A DNA stretch of 64,000 nt from CAZTTH01 sp964615975 (GCA_964615975.1 CAZTTH010000007.1:1-64000), one strand, 5' to 3'; counted from the stretch's first letter, positions 49,501-59,900 are shown. Notes: generated by a model from the sequence alone, not told the origin. Translations and numbers: made by a program.

Positions 49501-52500
49501 ATGCGAATGGAACATTACATTATACCGTAGCCGGCAATGCGAATGGAGCCGCTACCGTTTCAGTCATTCTGACAGATAACACCCCTTCTCGATTGTTCGG
49601 CGCTGCGCACAGTGGATCGAATGGTAATTCAACATTATACCTTATCGATGCTTCCACCGGTCAAGCGAGTGGAGTGGGAAGTGGAATCGGTGTTGATCGG
49701 GTTAGCGGCATGGATTTCGATACCTATGGCAATTTATTTGCTACCGGTGAAATCAATGGTGATCCAGTGTTTGCGATTATCGATCAACATAATGGAACAG
49801 CCCAAGTTATGGCTGGAATTACATCCCAATTTGTCAATGTTAACGACATTACGGATATCAGTTTCGATCCGTTTACTGGTGAATTATATGCCATCATGAA
49901 GGATACGTTCCAACCATTGGGGATATTAAATCTTCATGACGAAAACTTCGATCTTGGTGAATTTATACTTATTGGATATGATACGGTTAATTCAACTGAC
50001 AGTGGCAATGGGTTGGCTTTCAGCGGGATGGGAACGTTATTACATAGTTCTGGTCAGAAACTGAACTCCGTGGATGTAAACAGTGGATTGAGGACGTTGT
50101 TTCAACGATTGCGAATCCCCGTATCTGCCAATATAGGCCCACGCTTCAATGCGCTTGAATTTAAACCAAAAACATCATTGTTATATGGTTCACTGGTCAG
50201 TGGATTTGAAGGGAGTAGCACTAACTATTTAGCCACAATTAATGTGCAAACCGGTCAAGTACGTATCATCGGCAAAACAGTGAAAGGCCTTGACGCTTTG
50301 GCATGGGAACCGGCTGCTTTCAGTGAAGAAGTGACACTCACCATCAATATTACGCCTGTCAACGATGCGCCGTCATTTGTTAAGGGACCTGATATCGACA
50401 ATGCGTTGACGATTAGCGGTTCTCAGTTGATCCCGGCTTGGGCGACCAAGATAACTAAGGGCCCAAGCGATGAGAGTGGTCAATCTTTGACATTTGATGT
50501 TAAAGTTGAACTATCGTCAACAGATCCCAATCCAAATAATACTGTAAATGGTAACGATCCTGATGCTGAAGCATTATTTACTCAGCGTCCTGTAATAGAT
50601 TCAGTCACAGGCGATTTGACATTTTCTCCGATAATTGGCAAAACTGGAAAAGTAAAAGTAACGGTAACCCTCAAAGATAACGGTTTGACTGCAAACAATG
50701 GGAATGACACAAGTTCTCCTCAGGTATTTTTCATAACAATAAATAAGATCATTGCCGATTTTACATTCCTCAATGGTCTCCAGGGATATTGGCCATTGGA
50801 AGCATTGAGTTGCGCAACGATACTAAACAAGGTCTGTGATTTATCCGGGAATAATAATACTGGCACTGCTGAGGGGAGCAAAGCACCTAACACAAATGGA
50901 CCAATTCTCGCTTCTGGTGTTCCTGCAATCGGTGGAAATGCTTTTAGTTTTGATGGAATTGATGATAAGGTTAAAATTCCTACCAGCACGTCATTAAATG
51001 CCAACATTACTTCGAAATTATCGATGGCAGCTTGGGTTAACCCAACCGCTGCACAGGTATCTCCGTTTGGTGGAATGATATTAAATAATGAAGGTAGATT
51101 TGAGATGTGTGTTTTTCCTGATGGGACAATTCGGTTTGCACTCAAAGTTACTACATTAACTAACGTAAATACTGCCTTTAACCCGGCTCCATTATCTTAT
51201 GAGGGATGGTCGAGATTTACCAATACAGGAAAAACAATACCATTGAATCAATGGTCGCATGTCGCCTTGACTTATGACAGTACTATTACAGCACCTTCAA
51301 TTAATAATATTAAAGTCTATGTTAATGGAATTCAGGTATATCAGGGCAGGGGCGTTGGTGCACTTGGGGATCATCATCCAACCGAGAATGAAACTACCAT
51401 TGGGAATCGGCAAACGATAGCAACTCAACCATTCAAAGGGATAATTGATGAGGCTTATGTCTTCAATAACGCTTTAACCTTGGAACAAGTTAATTTAATC
51501 AAAGATGATATTCATCATCGGGTTATTTTGAATCAAGTTGAAACCGATGATTTCAATAAAAATGGATTTATTGACACATTAATATTAAAATTCGATCGAC
51601 CGGTAAATGATACTACTGCGAATATTGCCAACTTTACATTATCTAATCCAAGTGTGGCAACACCAAGTTTCAATTTTTCAAGAGGCGTGACCAATGATAA
51701 TATTTTATATATAAGCTTTAATGAAGGAATATCAAAAACCGATATAAAACCTAAAATAACATATGCAACAGGTAGCTTAGTATCACTGGATGGAAAATTG
51801 TTAAAATCGGTGGATTTGATAGCGGTTGATCGGGCGCGACCGGTAATAACGGGATCAAGTCTCAACCTGGGTACTGGCATTTTAACCATGACGTGGAGTG
51901 AAAGCATATCTCCTACCGCTGCCAATCGGGATTTATCACGGTTGCGTCTAACTGATGGCCTTAATAAAACTACTCTACTTTCCCAGGCGACCAGCAGTTC
52001 AGTAAGCGGTGCGGTTTTAACGGTGAATTTAACTCAAAGTCAGCGTCTTGCGTTAATTGGCTATGGTAATAACAATGTAAAGTTAAATACCGAAATTAAT
52101 GCGGTTCGTGATTTGGCGGGCAACTTCAATGTGTTACAGACAAACTTGTCTGTGACGGTAATACCCGACACGGTTGCAAAAATAACCACTGTGAACCTGA
52201 ATAATAATGATGGGACACTGGAAATCAATTTTGACAAGAATATCAGCAAAAATCGCGGTGATTTTGATATTTCAAAATATACACTTCAGTTTGTCAGCGG
52301 TACGACAACTCCGGTAAATCTTGGTGACAGCGCGATAGTCAATAAACTCAGTGATACCAAGATCATAATAGATCTCGATGAGTGTACTCGACCTCTTACA
52401 ACAGATTTATCATTGCAAGCATCGCAAATTAAGCTAGATGTTCAAAGTGGAGCATTCAAAGATCTAAGCGGGACAGGAAATGATGCCAGGAATGGCATTG

Positions 52501-55500
52501 TGGTAGTCAGAGTTAACGATACAACTGCCCCCAAAGCATTGGTATCATTTATCGATTACAATAATTATGATTGTGGCAAAGGGATTGTTGCTATCTATCT
52601 GGATGAAGTGATCGATGGAGATTTTGGTGTTGATTTAACAAAAATTACAGTTAAAAATGCTAGTGGGGATGCAACTGGGATCAATTTAGCCGGAGCATCA
52701 GTAGATATCGAAGGTGAGTGCACTTCTCTCATTATCATTGAATTAACGGAGGAGCAAAGGGTACAAATTCTCCCGATCTCCCAGGATTTTGATGGCGGCG
52801 AAGTGATTATTAATCTCGCTTCCGGCGCATTCAAAGATCTTTCTGGGGTTGCCAATCAACAAGATCCGGATCTGCCGGTAATTGAACAGGCGGATCGTGT
52901 CAAGCCTGCCATTGAATCGGCAACTCTGGATTATAACAATGGCATTCTGGAGATTACTTTCTGTGAAACTCTCTCTGATATCTATAATCTGGTTACAAAT
53001 GGTGGTTTTGAAGATGGGCTGAACGGGTGGAATCAGGAAAATCATGGTGATGGTGAATTCGTCATCAATGATGGGTCACTGGATCCTGATGGACCGGAAG
53101 AGAACGTTGCACCCTGTGATGGCAGTTTGAATTCGATATCAGTTCAAAATGGACCAGGAAGTCATATCCTATATCAGGATATTACGATTCCGGAACAAGC
53201 AAGTTTTGCGATTTTATCATGGACAGATATCATCCATAATCACGCGCTGTTATTCGATAATGAAGATCAGGCTTTCAAAGTGCAGGTGTTTAATGAAAAT
53301 GGTCGACTTCTCACCGAAGTGTTTTCTACCGAATATGGGGATGATCCATTTACAGAATGCACCGACCGGTATGCTGACTTATCTGAATTCATTGGACAAA
53401 CCATACGGTTGGCGTTCGTTCAGGAAGATTTATTATTCTTTTTCAACTTGTACATAGATAATGTTGCTATCTACACGGACATTCCCAATGTTGATTTGGG
53501 AAAAGTATTTCTCAGTGATGCGTCTATTACTTGTGGTGATGAATTTCAAATCTCCTGCCCTGGCTCATCAACGGTGGAATGTTTGGGGGGAGCACAGGTA
53601 ATTAATGTTGATGGCACAACTCTGACTATTCAATTGACGAATGAACAGAGAGAGCATGCACTCCGTAATTCAGATACTGCTGGGGGTAATGGTGAGCCGG
53701 TAATTTTGCATACAACAGCAAATGTCTTTTATGACTTCAGCGGCAATTCCAATGATTGTGCTGAAATTCAAGTTATAGAGATAGCTGACACAACTCCGCC
53801 AACAGTTGTACACAATGACAGCACAAAACCATTACTTGATCTGAATAGTCGGATTTTAACCGTATGGTTCAGTGAATCAATTGATGACGTATGGGATATT
53901 TCTCTTTTTGAAATTACCGATGTTGCTGCTGGCACATCGACTGCAACGGTGTCGTTAGGGAATGCTAATTACTCGTTAAATGGGAATCAAATCATTTTTG
54001 ATTTATCTTTTCTTAATTCGCAAGAATGGAATCTGATCAAATGGATGTCATCCGATCCTGCCGGAAATGGTGATTGTACTTCCGCATATTTAAATGTATT
54101 AGCGAATGCGATAGACGATATTGCGGGGGTGAATAATGAAGATAATCTCAATGTCCCGGTAGAGGAAATCATCGATACGCCTTATGTCGTCGATGTCCCA
54201 TTTCTGGATTTAAGTACCGGAACTATCGAAATCGTATTCAGTGAAAATATCACCGTAGAATGTCTAGCGGATAATTGTTTGAATGGCATTACCATTAGCA
54301 ATGGCTCAAATGAAATGAATTTGGGTGAAAATGAATTTGGCAGAGAACCGGAATTTGAAGTGTATGGCAATACTCTTTATATCGAATTGACTCATTTGCA
54401 CCGATTAGCCGCCTTGGAATTGTATGGTGAACCAGATGAACCAGGTAATGAATTATTTATTGCGTTAGAATCTGGGTTGGCTTTCGATAATCATAATAAT
54501 GGGAACATCAAAAATATTGAATGTGATGAATGCAGTGAATGCGGACAATACTTCACTAACAATATTGAGTTAGAAGTAGCACCTGATGATCTTAGACCGC
54601 AAGTTGTAGGCGCTTTGGTGGACTTGAATGTGGGGGTGCTCACAATTTTAGTGAATGAAAAGTACAATCCTGATTCAATCAATTTGAATAAATTTCACAT
54701 TAATAATGAACCAAATAAGAATCTGGTTAATTTGAATGATTATTCAAACAGCATTATCGATATCGAAACATATTTTCTTACTTACCACTTCTATTGCAAT
54801 GAGTTCGAGCAGGATGAATTTGAATTTGAAAACAATATTTGTGGTCTGTTTGGAGAAATTGATGAGTTTGTTGACGAAGAATTTGAGGGATTGTCGTCAT
54901 TTTTCGATAATTTCACCATTATTATCAAATTAACGGAAGAACAACGATTGGATATTGCGTCACTTGGAATTGAGAATGAACCTAATGAAATCATAAATCT
55001 TCTCGATGGTTTACTTCAAGTTGACTATCATGGTTATGAAGATATTTCGGGCAATTCCAATAAAAAGGAATTTGGACTGGTAATAAGGTTAGAGGATAAT
55101 CTCCCACCGTTGATAACCAATGTTTCTTCATTGAACAGCAATGGGAATTACGGTCCAGGCGCGGAAATCGACATTACAGTTGATTTTTCTGAGACCGTAT
55201 TTGTGAATAACAGTAGTGGTACTCCACGTTTACAGCTTGAAACCGGTTTCGTTTCACGTGAAGCTGAATACATCGGTGGCAATGGNNNNNNNNNNNNNNN
55301 NNNNNNNNNNNNNNNNNNNNNNNNNNNNNNNNNNNNNNNNNNNNNNNNNNNNNNNNNNNNNNNNNNNNNNNNNNNNNNNNNNNNNGTTGAAGTTGATACT
55401 TCTTTTACTGATGGATTCAGAGAGAATCAATGGGTGCCGGTTTCAATTCGTGCCAGTACCGGTGTTCTGCAAACTTTGCTTTTTCCGATCACTTATAATG

Positions 55501-56603
55501 GGTATGAATTGGAATTCGTTGAAGGATCTGAATCACTAATTGTTTCCGATATGACTAATCCAAATACGGTTGTTGAAGTTTCAGAAATAGATAATTCTGA
55601 TCCGTGGAATACCACCATATGGATATCTGTTGACAATGCCAATAGCGGAGAAATCTCCCTACAGAAAGGTATTAGCGAAATAGTATCCCTGGTATTTCGT
55701 GTCAAAATTGGCGCTGGTGGTGAAGAATTGAATCCAATTGATATTAGACTCAATCACTATCCCACGGATTTGATCGCATTAAATCCTCTTGGACAACCGG
55801 TATTGTTTGGATTAGTAAATGGAGCAATACCTTTGGATACCCAATATTCTGCTTTAGATGTTGATGAAGATGGTTCTGTTAATTACCTGACAGATGGTGT
55901 GTTCATTTATCGCGCAGCGTTGTACGGCAATCTGGATGGATTGGTCCCCATCAAGCCGCATGGCAATGAACCATATCTTGCAACTGACGCTGAAATTATA
56001 GCCAATGTCAGAGCCTTGGCTGGTACTGATTATTTTGGTGGAGAAGAACCTGGTGATGGCGATGGTGTCATTGACCTGAATGTCGATGGACTCAATAACA
56101 CCTTTGATATTGGCACCGATGCTGCCTACATCTATCGTCATTTGTTATCAGCCAAATTGGGTTATGGCATGCTGTTCACTTTGCCGCCAAGTCATGCGGC
56201 ACAATATGGTGAATACGCTGGGCAATATGCCTCCGAGGTTAATGATCGAATTAATCTCCTGATTCCGGAGCAGAGCGATGTGCTGCCACCAAGAACCGAT
56301 ACGGTGATTAAGTGGAATTCATTGGTGAACACGGTTAAACCACTCATAATTCGCTTCAATGAATCGGTTCGTATTGATGGAGTGCTCCTGGATGATATTG
56401 AAGATCTGGTCGAAGCAGGTCTGATTCAGATTAATGGTGAAGGAGAACCTCTTGTCAAAGTTGATGGTGATTCACGAGTCTTGATATTCTCTACGGAGAT
56501 TCCATGGACACTTAATGCACTGCATGATATCCTCGATGATCTTGATATCAGTGTGTTGGAGGATGTCCATGGCAATCATGGCACCAATCTAAACATTCCC
56601 TGA
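43572..56603 (+). CDS. Giant secreted multidomain protein (cadherin/Ig-like, LamG, cohesin- and dockerin-like)
   Basis: About 4,343 codons including a 100-N gap. It starts with a strong AAGGAG site (43561-43566) and a signal peptide (MKRIITIFAVLNVCIQLGAL). Cadherin/VCBS-like modules marked by VNDxPV follow (near residues 128, 245, 566, 1123, 1810, 1912, 2262). A nidogen-like LPFDFKFFNKIYTG domain lies at about 327-497. Three related propeller-like domains with YxxDAxTG-type motifs are at about 848-1111, 1564-1793 and 2009-2248. Jelly-roll domains with NFGFETGDLTSW and NGGFEDGLNGW are near 1150-1340 and 3137-3305. A LamG-like domain is at about 2397-2645. Many SwmB-type Ca-binding Ig repeats with LTEEQR run to about 3853. 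After the gap come a cohesin-like domain (about 3939-4089) and a dockerin-like EF-hand pair (DVDEDGSVNYLTDG). No RTX, LPXTG or PEP-CTERM signal is seen at the C-terminus. I infer a surface or matrix protein; continuity across the gap is unproven. Confidence 0.75.
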   Translation: MKRIITIFAVLNVCIQLGALAAPVANNDSGNGFNTDQNTTFTTGNVLINDTGVSPLSVGLVNSSTSRGSVANNENGTFNYNPNGKVSGEFYSLGAGEFATDSFNYFVKDGNNVQSSLDATVSISVAGVNDDPVAQNDNISTNEDNPVNGNVLNNNGFGADSDIDTNDILSVSEVNGSSSNVNGQITLNSNALLLQHSNGSFTYNPNGAFEYLAFDESTNDSFTYTIYDGKGGTASATVSITINGVNDNPVAEDDVYTIDEDMFLDGNVLANDSDPDTSDELNVIDLNVGSPNSDIILPSGAILNVKNNGDFTYDPNSNTYESALITYKFVYNNNGTILDLDDDQLRYVNLPFDFKFFNKIYTGLFVSSNGFLSFDLSNNDSATDAGSIPNFDSPNNIIAGYWADLNPSAGGSISYHVMGLAPHRVFVVEYKDVPHYDENNEENSEYFNVTFQIKLFEGTNEIEVHCKNCESDGTEHTMGVENITGTLSETFSEANFWDNCTESFVAIDSNASTAFSLCHTAVSFSPVIYDGFDNCDVDCSDGFAYMVQDSYGATATATVTINIIQENDAPVIDLSRAKYPFEYCEGTGKQYLFANGVIYDSDTPILKDGKLILSWWDGGSWYDNLTIESPDHLMEVEIGGIYLLGNLILVKVDNFVCYEVGEFVGGENGRELIVFFTENGATLQAVNALFRSIKYENTQSDPLINLENPEKELNIFIADGDDEDGAVGAATYAYLPIEIYINNDVPIFRPRGNVTILEDSGPRVIHNWAGSANAGSANEQQILEQGPYADNGLIFDVEVDEEDQNLFSVQPHISANGDLSFTPAPDAYGNANVVAAVIDHGTGAISKHLYGVTSNNSESDESVLYEVDATTGAATAIGYGTGFSRISAMDFDARGNLYAVGRNDYNKLVLILINTVTGEGSQIGKIDPNNAGIIRSVTDMTYDEVNDILYVVGKSNSDCGEDSELYLARINEKSGEATILVDCMEVGGFSEGNGLAYTATGELIHAGNMLNYLIPEIGLPCESTVECSAIIPLEFISNNNQTPINNSDIRRVNGMDFRPSDGALFALLNNSEEGSEEIYLTKIDAVTGAVTLIGPTVDRLDALAWAPVNKISANFEFTITIKPVNDAPVFVKGVDQAPDGIEGYESGVIYNFGFETGDLTSWQSTGIVSVINSSSFDVGPLFGNYQVGLSTGGSSGVGSGITYSDTDLEFFLGLDSNTLDNLGNGDAIEGSAIKQTFWADAGDVIFFSYNFLTNEVTPSAIVNDFAFVTISGNGVGTLSDTNDFFVLSTAKEFNAETGYQQFWYEVPEDGEYTIGIGIVDVGDGAVESILLIDHDTFTLIDGTVMVNEDSGIEGRHAIPIYLSNIEPGGSGDFIENEQDLWFTVDVPYNNQKIFSENGQPNIEIIGNEEDGLTGILHFTLKENANGNALLTIRLHDNGGTADGGVDTSRKLNCFIMVLPREDFPIKHLNESTVAQLSENGIDEDSGPQYFADFADYFSTGGGWDENRQGLQFLVTVDNSSGSTLFSKYPRINKDGGLSFTPADNANGTAEVSVILAQVVSFDKMYGAAYDENADQSVLYELDAETGGATKIGDGIGFTRVSGMDTDSNGVIYATGARLNDGAIVLLTINPLNGRGTEVGPTLIEDLPYTVENISDISFDSEDRLYAFIPCDVLGFIDTDTGEFYFVGFIDDCSGGNGIGFSLFDDLYHANEDYINLLDQETGETFDYEELTFSSPFSENARINAMDFYPYWDGSLYASVRDGSSYHLVTVDPNTGNVSNIDDTVDNLDAITWGPELIFSDVMNFQIVINAVNDNPLVNRKIPDITVAEDSTLECIYVDNVFDDVDIVTNDDSIEIGIANISDTNIITDATLNFPFLCFSIGADEFGDSEITLIATDEHGGTATVSFTIHVTPVNDNPSFTVNSNNLTLTVLEDSGSHTVNNWANNITAGPNEDQEGQELEFLVNTNNPELFSDLYIDANGTLHYTVAGNANGAATVSVILTDNTPSRLFGAAHSGSNGNSTLYLIDASTGQASGVGSGIGVDRVSGMDFDTYGNLFATGEINGDPVFAIIDQHNGTAQVMAGITSQFVNVNDITDISFDPFTGELYAIMKDTFQPLGILNLHDENFDLGEFILIGYDTVNSTDSGNGLAFSGMGTLLHSSGQKLNSVDVNSGLRTLFQRLRIPVSANIGPRFNALEFKPKTSLLYGSLVSGFEGSSTNYLATINVQTGQVRIIGKTVKGLDALAWEPAAFSEEVTLTINITPVNDAPSFVKGPDIDNALTISGSQLIPAWATKITKGPSDESGQSLTFDVKVELSSTDPNPNNTVNGNDPDAEALFTQRPVIDSVTGDLTFSPIIGKTGKVKVTVTLKDNGLTANNGNDTSSPQVFFITINKIIADFTFLNGLQGYWPLEALSCATILNKVCDLSGNNNTGTAEGSKAPNTNGPILASGVPAIGGNAFSFDGIDDKVKIPTSTSLNANITSKLSMAAWVNPTAAQVSPFGGMILNNEGRFEMCVFPDGTIRFALKVTTLTNVNTAFNPAPLSYEGWSRFTNTGKTIPLNQWSHVALTYDSTITAPSINNIKVYVNGIQVYQGRGVGALGDHHPTENETTIGNRQTIATQPFKGIIDEAYVFNNALTLEQVNLIKDDIHHRVILNQVETDDFNKNGFIDTLILKFDRPVNDTTANIANFTLSNPSVATPSFNFSRGVTNDNILYISFNEGISKTDIKPKITYATGSLVSLDGKLLKSVDLIAVDRARPVITGSSLNLGTGILTMTWSESISPTAANRDLSRLRLTDGLNKTTLLSQATSSSVSGAVLTVNLTQSQRLALIGYGNNNVKLNTEINAVRDLAGNFNVLQTNLSVTVIPDTVAKITTVNLNNNDGTLEINFDKNISKNRGDFDISKYTLQFVSGTTTPVNLGDSAIVNKLSDTKIIIDLDECTRPLTTDLSLQASQIKLDVQSGAFKDLSGTGNDARNGIVVVRVNDTTAPKALVSFIDYNNYDCGKGIVAIYLDEVIDGDFGVDLTKITVKNASGDATGINLAGASVDIEGECTSLIIIELTEEQRVQILPISQDFDGGEVIINLASGAFKDLSGVANQQDPDLPVIEQADRVKPAIESATLDYNNGILEITFCETLSDIYNLVTNGGFEDGLNGWNQENHGDGEFVINDGSLDPDGPEENVAPCDGSLNSISVQNGPGSHILYQDITIPEQASFAILSWTDIIHNHALLFDNEDQAFKVQVFNENGRLLTEVFSTEYGDDPFTECTDRYADLSEFIGQTIRLAFVQEDLLFFFNLYIDNVAIYTDIPNVDLGKVFLSDASITCGDEFQISCPGSSTVECLGGAQVINVDGTTLTIQLTNEQREHALRNSDTAGGNGEPVILHTTANVFYDFSGNSNDCAEIQVIEIADTTPPTVVHNDSTKPLLDLNSRILTVWFSESIDDVWDISLFEITDVAAGTSTATVSLGNANYSLNGNQIIFDLSFLNSQEWNLIKWMSSDPAGNGDCTSAYLNVLANAIDDIAGVNNEDNLNVPVEEIIDTPYVVDVPFLDLSTGTIEIVFSENITVECLADNCLNGITISNGSNEMNLGENEFGREPEFEVYGNTLYIELTHLHRLAALELYGEPDEPGNELFIALESGLAFDNHNNGNIKNIECDECSECGQYFTNNIELEVAPDDLRPQVVGALVDLNVGVLTILVNEKYNPDSINLNKFHINNEPNKNLVNLNDYSNSIIDIETYFLTYHFYCNEFEQDEFEFENNICGLFGEIDEFVDEEFEGLSSFFDNFTIIIKLTEEQRLDIASLGIENEPNEIINLLDGLLQVDYHGYEDISGNSNKKEFGLVIRLEDNLPPLITNVSSLNSNGNYGPGAEIDITVDFSETVFVNNSSGTPRLQLETGFVSREAEYIGGNXXXXXXXXXXXXXXXXXXXXXXXXXXXXXXXXXXVEVDTSFTDGFRENQWVPVSIRASTGVLQTLLFPITYNGYELEFVEGSESLIVSDMTNPNTVVEVSEIDNSDPWNTTIWISVDNANSGEISLQKGISEIVSLVFRVKIGAGGEELNPIDIRLNHYPTDLIALNPLGQPVLFGLVNGAIPLDTQYSALDVDEDGSVNYLTDGVFIYRAALYGNLDGLVPIKPHGNEPYLATDAEIIANVRALAGTDYFGGEEPGDGDGVIDLNVDGLNNTFDIGTDAAYIYRHLLSAKLGYGMLFTLPPSHAAQYGEYAGQYASEVNDRINLLIPEQSDVLPPRTDTVIKWNSLVNTVKPLIIRFNESVRIDGVLLDDIEDLVEAGLIQINGEGEPLVKVDGDSRVLIFSTEIPWTLNALHDILDDLDISVLEDVHGNHGTNLNIP
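55286..55385. other. Assembly gap (100 N)
   Basis: Exactly 100 N, a standard unknown-size placeholder. It falls inside an Ig-like domain of the giant protein (the text before it, RLQLETG...AEYIGGNG, is cut mid-domain). Confidence 0.98.
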
Positions 56604-56626
56604 TAGATTAACTTAAAGTAGTTATA

Positions 56627-56662
56627 AAAGCCGTATCGACCGTAAGGAGATACGGCTTTTTT
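56627..56662 (+). terminator. Rho-independent terminator after the giant gene
   Basis: A perfect 11-bp stem AAAGCCGTATC (56627-56637) with its complement at 56649-56659, followed by a run of six T counting the end of the stem. It lies 24 bases after the stop codon. Confidence 0.85.
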
Positions 56663-56762
56663 GTGATGATGTAAGATATGATTTTCGGCAATCGTAATAA
56701 AGGCGGCATGACAACCGATGGTTCACGAGCAAGAGTTCGATAACCATGGGTAGAATTATTCT

Positions 56763-56923
56763 CTCGCCAAGCTGCCAAGCCGCAAAGCATGGGGAAAAAA
56801 TTAAAAGACCAGCACTGTTGGGGCGTCACACAAAGTTCCAATTATGACGAAGTAGGGATAACTCATGATTTCAACAAAAAATAATTACCAAATAATCTTT
56901 GCGGCTTGGCGGCTTTGCGTGAG
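56763..56923. repeat. Inverted pair of a GC-rich repeat around the start of the second giant gene
   Basis: The word around CTTTGCGGCTTGGC occurs in inverted orientation at 56763-56788 (read on the minus strand) and 56897-56923 (plus strand, continuing GGCTTTGCGTGAG). The second copy lies inside the first codons of the downstream ORF (FAAWRLC...). From memory, similar CTTTGCGGCTTTGCGTGA-type words are frequent intergenic repeats in many environmental bacteria. The true start of the gene may therefore be downstream. Confidence 0.55.
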
Positions 56924-59900
56924 CATATTTTACTATATAATTGGGAAAATTTTGAACCCATTATGCATGATGATTTTATCTGGTTCATGGTTTCTTTCCG
57001 GAAATGTTCAGGGACAAACTACCATCGGGATCAGCACCTATGCCAAGCCAACCACTGGTTTGTGTAACACCGCTACTGCAGCGCGGACATTTTTTCGCCC
57101 AGGCGAGAAGATTATCGCGAAGATTAAAGTAGCGAATAACATTGACTTGCAGGACTTTCACCTGTTAATGGGCTTCAATGGCGATTTATTGGAATACAAT
57201 AATAATGTTTGTTATGTAAACACAACTCGAGCTCCAGCATCAAATGAATTCGCTCATATTTTCGATCTTCCTGCTAATTGCAGCCCCAGTTCTCCGGCAG
57301 CGAGTGAAGCGGTTCGCTTTATTTCAATCAGCGGAGGGTCGGGAGGAAATGTTGTTTTGAAATGCACTAGTGGGGAATGTACTCTGTACGCAGTCGAATA
57401 CACTGCCAAAACACTTGAGGGTGCCGATCATTTTTGTTTTCATATTATTGCCAGTAGCCCAATTATTCCAGCAAACGCGATAGCNNNNNNNNNNNNNNNN
57501 NNNNNNNNNNNNNNNNNNNNNNNNNNNNNNNNNNNNNNNNNNNNNNNNNNNNNNNNNNNNNNNNNNNNNNNNNNNNNNNNNNNNGGCAAAGATGCAGCCG
57601 GCAATACAACCATTGTAAATGCCACCTTTACCATCGATAAAACCAAACCGGTCATTAATGTCTTCGGAGTCACCAACAATCAATTGACCAATGCCAATGT
57701 CACTCCGGTATTCATGGTTACTGATACCAATCCCGATCCCAGCAAAAATATTGCTACGCTCAATAGTGCACCTTACATGCTGGGAACCACAATCGCAGCG
57801 ACCGGTACTCATCTGCTGATCTTTACCGCCACGGATAAGGCGGGCAATACCGATTCGACCTCTATAACTTTCACCATCGATAAAACCCCACCAGATATTA
57901 GCATTACCGGTGTAAGTGATAATTTATTTACCAGTGCTCAGTTTATTACTCCGTTTATTGATGTTACCGATAACCTTCCCAACAATATCCAATCAACAAT
58001 CATCCAACTTAATGGGCAAGCATTTATCTCGGAAACTGCCATAGTTGAGGAACGAAGCCATACGTTATTTGTTGCCAGTACCGACAAGGCGGGAAATACT
58101 GCGACTAAAACATTTCATTTTACCATTGACAGAACTCCGCCGGTTATTACCGTCACTGGTATTGAGGATAATCAGGTCGCCAATGCGGATATCAAGCCGG
58201 TGATTTCAAGCAGCGATCCGAATTTTGATCATGAGGTAATAACTTTAGATGGAGATCCGTTTGTTTCAGGAAGACTAATATCAACGACTGTAACTCGTAC
58301 ATATCAACTTATTGTTAAAGCGTATGACAAAGCAGGTAATGAGGCTATAACAACCATAAATTTTACAATTGATGTTAACAGACCACGTATAGACATAACC
58401 AATGTTGAAAATGGATTAATTACTAATAATAATATAATCCCCAATATTGTCATTAGCGGTCATACACTACAGGATCCACCCATAATATTGTTAATTTCAT
58501 CATCGGAATCAAAAGATTATGTTTGCGATTCCATTTCACATGATTGTGAACCCATCACAGGGGAGGGAAGTTACAGTATCATTATTGTAGCTTCTAACGG
58601 TGCTGGTAATTCCCGGGTTACCATTCGATTTACCATCGACAAAACAAAACCAATTATCAATATTACCGGAGTCAGCAACAATCAAATTACCAATGCTGAT
58701 GTGACGCCGGTCGTTACCGTCACGGATGCCAATCCTGGTACCATCATCGGTACTCTCGATGATGGCAGTGAACTCTATACACTGGGAACCCCGATCTCAT
58801 CGACTGGAACCCATCAGTTGATATTTACCGCCACCGATCTGGCGGGCAACACGAACACAGCGAGCATCACATTTAAGATCGACAAGACACCGCCAGGCAT
58901 CACCATTGCCGGTGTGATCAACAATCAAATCACCAATACCAATGTGAGCCCGATTGTAACCGTTACCGAAGCCAACTTCAGTAGCTTGACCACAACCCTG
59001 AATACCATACCCTTTTCACTGGGAACCCCGACAGCGTCGACCGGAGACACTAAAACCTATACACTTTCTCCGCCAATCTCATCGACCGGAACCCACCAAT
59101 TGATATTTACGGCGACGGATCTGGCGGGGAACACAAATTCAACGACAATCAACTTCACGATCGACAAATCGCCGCCTGACATCACCGTTTCAGGAGTCAC
59201 CGGCAATCTAATCACCAATGCCAATGTTATCCCGATCGTTACGGTTACCGATGCTCATTTTGATCATTTGCAGGTATTTTTGGATAATGCCAATTACATT
59301 TTAGGAGCTCCCACATCATCTACCGGAGCTAGCATTACCTATACGTTAGACCCACCGATCTCGTCAACCGGAATGCATCAGTTGATATTTACGGCGACGG
59401 ATCTGGCGGGGAATACGAATTCAACTTCGATAAACTTCACGATCGACAAGGCACCGCCAATTATCACTGTAACCGGAGTCAGCGACAATCTCATAACCAA
59501 TGCCGATGTAACGCCAGCGATTCATGTCACCGATGATAATCCCGATACTGTTACGGCAACCTTGGATAGTGTGGTCTATGCACTTGGAAGCCCGATCGCG
59601 ACAACTGGAAATCATCAGTTGAATATTACCGCGACGGATCTGGCCGGCAACATAAGCACAATCAGCATCGAATTCATTATTGACAAGACAAAACCAGTAA
59701 TCAATGTATCAGGTGTTACAAACAATCTTGTTACCAATACGGAAGTTACACCAGTAGTGACTGTTACTGATGGACATTTCAACATTCTGCATGCATCCCT
59801 CGATAATGTAGTGTATACATTGGGACCCCCGACCGCTTCAAGTGGGGATAGTATTACCTATACGCTTACCCCGCCGATATCCGCGACGGGCGCTCACCTG

